This document shows, piece by piece, positions 27,001 through 33,058 of a stretch of DNA of 64,000 nt. Origin of the DNA: CAIZGX01 sp964385405 (GTDB lineage: Bacteria > Bacteroidota > Bacteroidia > Flavobacteriales_D > Sanyastnellaceae); the NCBI GenBank assembly GCA_964385405.1, contig CAYLOT010000014.1:1-64000 (forward strand), given 5' to 3'. The translations under genes were made by a program, and so were the position numbers. Each line of letters starts with the position of its first letter. Within the stretch, counting starts at the first letter, position 1. The notes beneath the pieces are model-generated. The model saw nothing but the letters and a program-made list of their open reading frames with translations, had not been told where the DNA came from and did no database searches.

Positions 27001-29613
27001 ATCGATGATAATTGTACTGCAGGAATCGATGAGGGAGCTATTTCAGGTTGTTTCGATCCGAATGCAAACAACTACAATGCATCAGTGACTTGTCCAAATA
27101 ACGCGACATGTACTTACAACAACTTTACAGCAGGTAACATTGTGGTAACTCGCGTTGGTACTGGTTCTGCAGTTCTCGGGTCAACAGGTACTGCATTCTT
27201 CTTGGAAGAATACAATACCTCAGGATTGGTAGGAACCATAACAATTCCAACAACAGGAACAAACAAATTGGTTGTTGCAGGATCTTCAACTTCTGAAGGA
27301 ATGCTTTCTCGCTCTTCTGATTTTTCTAAGTTGTCTATCCCTGGCTATGATGCTGCGCTTGGCTTAGCAGGTGTTGCTTCTGCTGCTAACATTGCACGTT
27401 CAGTAGGAACGTTTGGAATAGGATATGGGTCATTTAATAGAATAACTTCTACATTAACTTCCGGCAGCAATCTTCGCAGTGTGGCGTCGGAAGGAAACAA
27501 TTATTGGGGTGCAAATGCTTCAGGTGGTATCAGCTACCTTGGTACAGGAACTTCCGGTAACGTATACAGCACAATAGGTAACACACGTGTTGTGAGTGTT
27601 CAAAATGGTAATTTATTTTTCTCTACGGGTTCAACATCTTTGGGAGTGCATAAAATAGGGTCTGGTTTGCCGATTACTTCCGGACAAACAGCAACCTTGG
27701 TAATCCCTACGGGTGCAGGTAGCAATCCTTATGGTTTTCAATTTAACTCTGCGGAGACAATTTGTTATGTTGCCGATGCTAGAACAGCTGCAGGCGGTGG
27801 TATTCAAAAATGGGTAAACAACGCGGGAACATGGACGTTGGCATACACCATGAGTGTAGGTGCATCAACTGGAGCTTTCGGAATTACAGTTGATTTCTAT
27901 GCTGGGGTGAATCCAAGAATTTACGCTACCGTTTCAAATGCGAGTGGAACACAAGTTCTTTACTTCGACGACAACGGAACAACTACTCCGACGCTCAATA
28001 TTATCTCTACTTTATCAAGCACTACATTCAAGGCATATCGCGGATTAGCATTCGCTCCTTGTACACCTTCGACTTGGTATGCCGATGTTGATGGCGATGG
28101 ATATGGGAATGTTTCTTCTCCATTAAGCTATTGCACGCAGCCGTATGGTTATGTTGCGAGCGGCACTGACTGCGACGATAGCAATACGGCAATAAATCCC
28201 GGAGCAGCAGAGGTTTGCTTGAACTCAATTGATGATGACTGCGATGGGGTAGTTAATGATGGATGTTTATCGGATCAGTTGTTCGGTGAAAGCCCAACTA
28301 CGGCAGCGTACGCATGGACAACCTTCCACCCAAGTTGTGTTACATCAACACATACATTGGCAGGCTTCTCTCCATCTCTTGCTTCGCAATCTATTTGTTT
28401 AACAGGAGAAGATAAGTGGCATTACTTTACCGCAAACTCAGAAGCTGTGAGTATTCAAGTGGCTTCAAGTGCGAACGACATTTTGCTTGAATTACAGAGC
28501 GCCTCAGGAACTTTAATTGCTACTGAAAACACAGTTTCAGGATTAGGAGGGGAAATCTTAAATGTCGCAGGATTGGTTTCTGGCCAAGTGTATAAAGTGG
28601 GTGTAAGAAATTACAACAGCGCCTTGGGTATTGGTTCTTACACACTGTGTGTAAAAATGTTGAAGCGTGGAGGCTGCGATTATGGTCCTGGTCCATACAA
28701 TTTGTGCCAATACTTCAAAGCAACATTCGGAGGAGCAGGAACTACGTATACATTCACATTCACCGGAACGAGCGGTCCTGCAAATGGAAACGTATATACC
28801 CGCACGCAATCTTCGGATATCTGTGTATTGAGTAACGTAACACCATCGCTTCCATACGGTTCTACTTACAATGTTCTTGTTACGAGCACATACACCTTGT
28901 TAGACGGTGCCGGAAATCAAGAAGTGATTGCAGTTCCTGCACTTTCGTCTTGTACCATGAGCACCATAGTTCAACCGGCTACTTCATTAAGAATATCTGA
29001 CCAATGCGTGAATGGCACTCGATTTAGGGGGTCAGTTGTAGCTTCATTGCCTTGGATATGTGGTGTTACAAACTGGAGATGGGAGTTTACAGAAGTTAAT
29101 CCGTTAACATATGCAACAGCTGGATTACCAATTGCTGTAAACCGAGGAGCGGCTTCAAACTACATTAATCTTGGAACTATTGCCGCATTGCAAAACGGTA
29201 AGACGTATGCGGTAAGAACAGCGCCTATATTGCCCAATACAGGTTCTAACTATCAATGGGGACCAACGTACTACATGTGTATCATTGGTTCAGCAGGAAT
29301 GGTAGTTGAAAACAACAACACACCAGCTGCAGATATAAAATCTGAGATTGCTCAAGAAGCCAACATGAGCTTGTATCCGAACCCAACACACGGAACCGAT
29401 GTGAACATTAACCTTTCAGGAATTACTTCAGAAAACGTTCAAATTCGTATCGTAGATGCCATGGGTAAACAAGTTTGGAGCAACCGCTATGTGGTAGATC
29501 AAGTGCTGAATACGAACATCACTTTCGAACGACCACTTGCAAACGGACTGTACTTTGTTGAAGCCATCTTCAACGATGAAGTTCAAACGCAACGCATGAT
29601 GGTTCAGAAGTGA
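24037..29613 (+). CDS. Giant T9SS-secreted surface protein with Ig/YDG and MopE-like metal-binding repeats
   Basis: A protein of 1858 residues. The ATG at 24037 gives a signal peptide ending VAIAQ at residue 28. Visible parts: an N-terminal beta domain, Ig-like modules (about 230-430), a YDG/MBG module with DKYYDGG (about 430-510), another Ig-like module, three Cys/Asp-rich MopE-like repeats (CNDGIDNDCDG near 785, DCNDANAAVNPGA near 970, DCDDSNTAINPGA near 1378), a GCMDNTACNYD segment near 910, a pre-peptidase C-like region near 1430-1540, and a type A sorting tail (NMSLYPNPT) in the last 85 residues. The repeats probably bind calcium. It is probably attached to the surface; an adhesive role is inferred. 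Confidence 0.85.
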   Translation: MKQSLLRFSKALSLLVSVLLSTTVAIAQTNPTPQSIPYTQDFSAYTGSTTTYLPGWQGWTIAGSTSAVSFPTAAPNGNQAQVAGTNASTNGGVYDFNGKIGFLNTGSGLRSFCLSINTTGYTNVQVSYLAATQRTQPTDRVGALGLQYRIGNTGTFMDVGTAYQNSNTLTNTSGTGSIDPSTLAINLPASCDNLPEVQLRWVYKEVSGAGGRPSFSIDNVSVTGTVYVPPALLYTTTPAPFAIFQTTQGTPSATQSIFVTGSNLQSDVTVTAPAGFEVSSGGAYGTTATLTPNAGSLTNALVTIRITSTAPLGFVQGAVTIASLNATTQTIPSVEVIGIVNASSLTPQTISFTLSSPVNYGATPLTLTGTATSGLAVTYSSSNTAVATVSGNILTIVGAGSVTITANQGGNATYAPANAVNQFLVVNPITLTVANAAVNDKYYDGGVGATITGSLVGVINGDAVTLVGVGNFSDPNAANGIPVTSSSLLIGAQSGNYVLGQPTGLTGNILPAIQTIAFTIPPMVTGDPAQTLTSSSNFSPFTPTYTSSNTAVATIAGNVLTVVGPGTTNITVTNPGNANNAAGSTTVTLVVRTGVAKWNFEALGTLSTSGTVYNGPAATVGVNASGSSMKGNHASAASSWINSGGNGSLTSLSGNNWAVGDYYQFQTSTLGFNAVYVSLDQTGSNTGPRDFQLSYSADGINFTNFGSVYSLTNTNAWSTTIYKPEHTRSFDLSSVPGIAGQPMVYFRVSNTSTVSLVNGIVGTGGTSRIDNFSVSGTLCPAEVCNDGIDNDCDGLIDEGCPTINLTGSTADFCPSYSGSLTFISTNFTQAYNVVAYLTAANSTSYSPANIVGIANGISGTSGSITVTLPAGTTGASNYAIILVGTETVTNITATDVNLNTTVNAICADYGCMDNTACNYDALANISDGSCTYATAWYLNSDGDGYAASSTLACTNPGAGYSATVLPTTDCNDANAAVNPGAVENLCNGIDDNCTAGIDEGAISGCFDPNANNYNASVTCPNNATCTYNNFTAGNIVVTRVGTGSAVLGSTGTAFFLEEYNTSGLVGTITIPTTGTNKLVVAGSSTSEGMLSRSSDFSKLSIPGYDAALGLAGVASAANIARSVGTFGIGYGSFNRITSTLTSGSNLRSVASEGNNYWGANASGGISYLGTGTSGNVYSTIGNTRVVSVQNGNLFFSTGSTSLGVHKIGSGLPITSGQTATLVIPTGAGSNPYGFQFNSAETICYVADARTAAGGGIQKWVNNAGTWTLAYTMSVGASTGAFGITVDFYAGVNPRIYATVSNASGTQVLYFDDNGTTTPTLNIISTLSSTTFKAYRGLAFAPCTPSTWYADVDGDGYGNVSSPLSYCTQPYGYVASGTDCDDSNTAINPGAAEVCLNSIDDDCDGVVNDGCLSDQLFGESPTTAAYAWTTFHPSCVTSTHTLAGFSPSLASQSICLTGEDKWHYFTANSEAVSIQVASSANDILLELQSASGTLIATENTVSGLGGEILNVAGLVSGQVYKVGVRNYNSALGIGSYTLCVKMLKRGGCDYGPGPYNLCQYFKATFGGAGTTYTFTFTGTSGPANGNVYTRTQSSDICVLSNVTPSLPYGSTYNVLVTSTYTLLDGAGNQEVIAVPALSSCTMSTIVQPATSLRISDQCVNGTRFRGSVVASLPWICGVTNWRWEFTEVNPLTYATAGLPIAVNRGAASNYINLGTIAALQNGKTYAVRTAPILPNTGSNYQWGPTYYMCIIGSAGMVVENNNTPAADIKSEIAQEANMSLYPNPTHGTDVNINLSGITSENVQIRIVDAMGKQVWSNRYVVDQVLNTNITFERPLANGLYFVEAIFNDEVQTQRMMVQK

Positions 29614-29632
29614 GATTGAAATCTAATTTCGA

Positions 29633-29664
29633 AAAAGCCCTTCCGATTGGAAGGGCTTTTTTTT
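29633..29664 (+). terminator. Intrinsic terminator of the giant surface protein gene
   Basis: A perfect 12-bp stem AAAAGCCCTTCC with a GATT loop followed by further T residues, 19 nt after the stop. The loop and 3' arm contain TTGG, which may serve as the -33 TTG of the next gene's promoter (19 bp before its -7 element). Confidence 0.88.
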
Positions 29665-29668
29665 GGAT

Positions 29669-29676
29669 TAGCTTTG
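29669..29676 (+). promoter_or_regulatory. Bacteroidota -7 promoter element (TAGCTTTG), 4 nt before the ATG
   Basis: An exact TAnnTTTG ending 4 nt before the ATG at 29681, with a TTG at 29647-29649, 19 bp upstream, inside the terminator loop. Promoter and terminator therefore overlap. Confidence 0.55.
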
Positions 29677-29680
29677 TTGA

Positions 29681-30088
29681 ATGATTAGAATAGAAACACA
29701 CATTCAGTCAAGCCTTCAAGAAGTTTGGAAGTGTTGGACTACCCCTGAGCACATTTGCAATTGGAATTTCGCTGGTGACGATTGGCATTGTCCAGCAGCG
29801 CAACTCGATTTAACGGTAGGTGGAAGTTTTACGTTCACCATGGCTGCACGCGACGCTTCGTTTCAGTTTGATTTTAGAGGAACGTATACCTCTGTTGTTG
29901 TGAATGAGCGCATCGACATTATTTTGGAAGATGGAAGGTTGTGGAATACAACTTTTGAAGTTGTTGAAGGTGGAGTTAAGGTTACAGAAGAGTTCGATCC
30001 AGAAAATGAAAATCCGGAAGACATGCAACGCATGGGATGGCAAATGATTTTGGATCGTTTTAAGAGTTATGTCGAATCGAAAAACTAA
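29681..30088 (+). CDS. SRPBCC / AHSA1-like domain protein
   Basis: A protein of 135 residues with the AHSA1-type START fold: IETHIQSSLQEVWKCW at the N-terminus, WNFAGDDWHCP, GGSFTFTMAARD, and a C-terminal helix with GWQMILDRFK. Members bind hydrophobic ligands; the ligand is unknown. It lies 5 nt before the VOC gene, so both share a transcript. Confidence 0.88.
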   Translation: MIRIETHIQSSLQEVWKCWTTPEHICNWNFAGDDWHCPAAQLDLTVGGSFTFTMAARDASFQFDFRGTYTSVVVNERIDIILEDGRLWNTTFEVVEGGVKVTEEFDPENENPEDMQRMGWQMILDRFKSYVESKN

Positions 30089-30093
30089 GAACG

Positions 30094-30522
30094 ATGGCAA
30101 CGAAATTTTCAACGTGTTTGTGGGCGCATGATGCGAAGGGAATGGCAGATTATTACAAGAATGTCTTTGCCGATTTTCAATTCATTTCAGAGAACCCTAT
30201 GGTGGCGGTATTTGAAGTAGCAGGCAACCGATTGATGTGTCTGAACAACGGACCTCAGAACATGGAATTCAATGAGAAAGTTTCTTTTGTTTTATCGGTA
30301 GATACGCAGGAAGAAATTGATCACTACTGGAATTACTTCACGCAAGAAGGACAAGCGGGGCAATGCGGTTGGTTGAAAGACAAATACGGTGTATCGTGGC
30401 AAGTGGTTCCAAGTATCTTAGGCAAACTCATGACTAATCCCGAAACCGCACCAAAAGCGGCATACGCCTTTATGCAAATGTCAAAATTCGACATTGCGAA
30501 GTTGCAAGTGGCGGTGAAATAA
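30094..30522 (+). CDS. VOC family protein (PhnB / 3-dmu-9_3-mt type)
   Basis: A protein of 142 residues: KFSTCLWAHDAKGMADYYKNVF at the start (split as two strands and a helix), later EIDHYWNYF and CGWLKDKYGVSWQVVP, which are typical of the PhnB-like glyoxalase-fold family. No specific substrate is known. Its stop is followed at once by a hairpin and then by the left attachment site of the genomic island. Confidence 0.9.
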   Translation: MATKFSTCLWAHDAKGMADYYKNVFADFQFISENPMVAVFEVAGNRLMCLNNGPQNMEFNEKVSFVLSVDTQEEIDHYWNYFTQEGQAGQCGWLKDKYGVSWQVVPSILGKLMTNPETAPKAAYAFMQMSKFDIAKLQVAVK

Positions 30523-30549
30523 AAAAGCCTCGCATTTCTGCAAGGCTTT
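30521..30549 (-). terminator. Terminator hairpin, probably the original one of tRNA-Asn
   Basis: The stem AAAGCCT plus GCA pairs with TGC plus AGGCTTT, with a one-base mismatch. The T-rich tail is on the minus strand, which is the strand of the tRNA-Asn gene whose 3' part remains here. It may also stop the VOC transcript on the plus strand. The island insertion has cut the functional tRNA away from it. Confidence 0.65.
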
Positions 30550-30615
30550 GCTCCCCAGCCTGGGCTCGAACCAGGGACCCCATGATTAACAGTCATGTGC
30601 TCTAACCAACTGAGC
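30548..30615 (-). repeat. Left attachment site: truncated tRNA-Asn 3' part
   Basis: Identical over 68 bp to the 3' part of the intact tRNA-Asn at 43804-43877. After position 30615 the match stops: the 5' acceptor strand and part of the D arm are replaced by island sequence. It cannot fold into a tRNA and marks the left island end. Confidence 0.92.
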
Positions 30616-30654
30616 ATGCTGTAAACAGTGGGTTTGGTGAATATTGCTTTCAGG

Positions 30655-30674
30655 TTGTACATGTTTTGGTACAA
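30655..30674. other. Inverted TTGTAC / GTACAA pair, possible recombinase arm site (left end)
   Basis: TTGTAC at 30655-30660 and GTACAA at 30669-30674, 40-60 bp inside the left end. The right end carries three direct GTACAAG copies. A shared core motif at both ends fits arm-type binding sites of a tyrosine recombinase; this is inferred from pattern only. Confidence 0.4.
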
Positions 30675-30766
30675 GTATTCTCTGGTTATTATTAGTTAAA
30701 ATGGTATCCATAGGAGAATATAGAGACCGTGATTTCAAAGATTAAGGACTTTACTCTGCAGGTAGG

Positions 30767-31012
30767 TTACTTACCCGTTTTCCTTCTCTGGAACAACACA
30801 TAAGTAGCATTAATACCATTATCACAGAGAGGTCCTTGGTATGACCAACCCTCTTTAGAGAGTGCATTGATCTGTTTCTCAAATTGATCAGCGGTTTCTC
30901 TCTCAAACATGACCACCTTAGATTCTAACTCTTGTGGTAAAGGTGTTGAGCTGCACGCTGTAAAAATGCTAGCTACTGCTAATACTGCTGCTAGTTGTTT
31001 TATGTTCTTCAT
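30767..31012 (-). CDS. Small lipoprotein with DUF4177-like C-terminus
   Basis: A protein of 81 residues. A lipoprotein signal ends in the lipobox SIFTAC with Cys20. The rest (about residues 35-78) has the pattern NALSKEGWSYQG ... YVLFQRR, which resembles the small DUF4177 beta-hairpin proteins. It is expected to be anchored in the periplasm or outer membrane. It is the first gene inside the left end of the island and reads toward that end. The role is unknown. Confidence 0.75.
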   Translation of the reverse strand: MKNIKQLAAVLAVASIFTACSSTPLPQELESKVVMFERETADQFEKQINALSKEGWSYQGPLCDNGINATYVLFQRRKTGK

Positions 31013-31139
31013 AGTTAATAGGGTTTAGTGATAGTAAAGATGTGGTTCTGCTCATGCTTTGCAACAAATGTTGAAAACTATAGGCTACTTTAATCTGTCT
31101 CATTAGAAGGATGTTACATTTTTTTTCTTATATTATAAG

Positions 31140-31375
31140 TAAGGGTTAAGTGAAAGAAGTTGGACTTCATTTGCGGAAGTGTACGGACATAACTAAAGAC
31201 GCTGGGTAATACCAGGATTCAGTTACTACTGAATGGGAGGCAGGTCTGAGGATCACCCGTGGCAGAGCTCAAAGGACAGCAACTAGATACCTAGTGTATG
31301 CCCCTGAGGAAGGGTGTTGCATGACTCACCCTGGGGTATGGATTGGTAACAATTACTACTATGAAACTTTTTAGC
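31140..31375. ncRNA. Candidate structured RNA of unknown class (strand not settled; plus assumed for stem description)
   Basis: A 750-bp stretch without a convincing gene holds a compact run of strong hairpins: GAAGT/ACTTC at 31156-31168, CTGG/CCAG at 31202-31215, a perfect 7-bp ATTCAGT/ACTGAAT with a 4-nt loop at 31217-31234, and a two-part stem where ATGCCCC (31298-31304) pairs with GGGGTAT (31333-31339) around AGGGTG (31311-31316) paired to CACCCT (31327-31332). The segment is richer in G and C than its AT-rich surroundings. I could not match it to RNase P RNA, tmRNA, SRP RNA, a known riboswitch, a group I or II intron core or a retron, and no reverse transcriptase lies nearby. The call rests on structure by eye. 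Confidence 0.5.
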
Positions 31376-31761
31376 CTGAAAGAATAATCCCCTGTACAAT
31401 CTTACTGTACTCAAACAAAAGTCTAGCACGTGTATGGATGATTGCGTATTCCTGCGTGTGGGCGATACTAAGGACTCAAAGCATCTTACTATAAGCTCTT
31501 AAACACTTCTTTACCATCAACACTAGGGATTTATATCTCTGGGGGGTAAGGGGGGCATTTAAGGGCTCTGCACAGATCTAAAGCATCAAACTTGCTCAGC
31601 ACTTACTTACACAAGCTTATCATACACCTTTTAGCTTCTCTCATTTATTAAACTATGCTCATTTTTTTAAGGCTAACTGTTTTTTGTTTTTAATAAAACT
31701 TTTAAAGTTTAAACTTACTTTGTTGCAAATAGCTTACATTTATTTAATTAATTCCATAAAC
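31376..31761. other. Non-coding stretch between the RNA candidate and the DWQGN-repeat gene
   Basis: No plausible gene. It contains an inverted GTACA/TGTAC at 31394-31410, and G-runs of six, six and three with a further GGG upstream (31526-31565), enough for a possible G-quadruplex. A near-consensus -7 element TACATTTA at 31735-31742 lies 19 nt before the ATG at 31762. Confidence 0.4.
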
Positions 31762-32190
31762 ATGAAATCACTTTTTGCTTTAACCGTAGCTTTTTTATTC
31801 TTTTCCGTTATAAATGCACAAGATTTAACGTACAAAAAAGATTGGCAAGGTAACACGATTGCTGTGGACTCCTACGGTAGGACAGTTGCAACTCAGAAAA
31901 CAGATTGGCAAGGAAATGCTTATTGGGTGGATAGCTATGGTAGAACCATTCAGACACAAGGCACAGATTGGCAGGGTAATACTACCTACAAAAATTCTAA
32001 TGGCAACACTAGTACCCAAAAACGGGATTGGCAGGGAAACACTACTATTTCAAATAGTAGAGGGCAAACAGAATATACATACAAAAAAGATTGGCAAGGT
32101 AACACCGCTGTTTATGATGCAAATGGAAGGCAGATTGGAGTTTATAAGACCGATTGGCAGGGTAATACATATTTTCAAAGAGTACCTTAA
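31762..32190 (+). CDS. Secreted protein made of six DWQGN repeats
   Basis: A protein of 142 residues. The ATG at 31762 gives a signal peptide ending VINAQ at residue 20. The whole mature part is a tandem array with DWQGN starting at residues 27, 48, 69, 89, 110 and 131, a period of 20-21 residues (about 63 bp). Between the cores runs a second turn motif such as DSYGRT, NSNGNT or DANGRQ. The alternation of DWQGN and D-x-x-G-R resembles the YD/RHS hairpin rhythm, so a small beta-solenoid or strip is likely. No sorting tail or lipobox is seen. I know no named function. It lies alone on the plus strand within the island. Confidence 0.8.
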   Translation: MKSLFALTVAFLFFSVINAQDLTYKKDWQGNTIAVDSYGRTVATQKTDWQGNAYWVDSYGRTIQTQGTDWQGNTTYKNSNGNTSTQKRDWQGNTTISNSRGQTEYTYKKDWQGNTAVYDANGRQIGVYKTDWQGNTYFQRVP

Positions 32191-32229
32191 ATTAACCAAA
32201 CGGGTTGCCCCATCTGGTTAATCTTAGTG

Positions 32230-32688
32230 CTACAACATACCTTCATCAGCAAAACTCAGATAGTTCCCATCAGGAGTGATAATGAGGTGATCCAACAATG
32301 TTAGGTCCAGCAATTTGCAAGCATCTTTTAAACGTGTTGTTATAAGAGTATCTTCTCTGCTAGGTTGGGTGTTTCCACTTGGGTGATTGTGACTTACAAC
32401 TATACTGCTTGCAAGAGACTTCAATGCTATGCTAATGATCAGCTTTATATCCACAACAGTTCCAGTTAATCCGCCTCTAAATAGAGGTATCACACCAATG
32501 GGTTTGTTGGATCTGTTGAGGTACATTACAACCAGTTGTTCTTGGCAAGTGATAGTATCCTTATCATAGAACTTGATGATGTGTTTATACGCATCTAATG
32601 AAGAATTCACCGCATTTACATTATCTAACCCATCTACGGGTTTGTAGCTAATCATAATCTCTTGGAGCTGTGCATTTTTACCGTTCAT
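32230..32688 (-). CDS. RadC-like JAB/JAMM domain protein
   Basis: A protein of 152 residues corresponding to the JAB domain of RadC without the N-terminal helix-hairpin-helix region. The metal motif is complete: His100, His102 and Asp113 in SHNHPSGNTQPSRED. Such stand-alone proteins are common on islands and plasmids of this phylum; their activity is not settled, and a role in DNA repair is doubtful. Its promoter region is the 370-bp gap shared with the divergent SF2-like gene. Confidence 0.88.
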   Translation of the reverse strand: MNGKNAQLQEIMISYKPVDGLDNVNAVNSSLDAYKHIIKFYDKDTITCQEQLVVMYLNRSNKPIGVIPLFRGGLTGTVVDIKLIISIALKSLASSIVVSHNHPSGNTQPSREDTLITTRLKDACKLLDLTLLDHLIITPDGNYLSFADEGML

Positions 32689-33058
32689 AGTTTAATAGTT
32701 TATTAAGATGATTAAGGAGTTTCTAGAGGCAGCCAATTGCATCAGATACTCACATTGTTTTCATCCTAGTAAAGAGTTTATTGAGGACAGCTAATAGTTA
32801 ATTATGGAACCAACCAAAGAGAGGGGGTATACCGCATTCTAAAATGTCATAGGGGCTGTCATAGTAGCACCCTGTGTCAGTGACAAATACATGTGTTTTT
32901 TTTAGGAATGTCAGCATTTATGTCTGCGGTAATTTTAATAATTTTTTGAATCTAAAGTTGTACTGAAGTTATGAGCGAACTATTGATTTTATGCATGTAT
33001 GCGTTGAAATGTTTAGAAGTGGTCTGGTGTATGTAGCCTCTCACCTAAACATAAGTTT
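32689..33058. promoter_or_regulatory. Divergent control region between the JAB gene and the SF2-like gene, with TGTCA cluster
   Basis: 370 bp without a gene. TGTCA occurs at 32845, 32857, 32875 and 32909, and TGACA at 32881, forming TGTCAGTGACA at 32875-32885. The 12-bp spacing of the first two copies (TGTCATAG twice) suggests a repressor or activator site. The regulator is unknown. Confidence 0.4.

Noticed and set aside
30548..30621. A second functional tRNA-Asn at the left island end
   Set aside because: The 5' acceptor strand and part of the D arm are missing; only the 68-bp repeat is shared, so it is an attachment-site remnant.
31140..31375. Retron or intron RNA
   Set aside because: No reverse transcriptase or maturase is nearby and no intron core motif was found.
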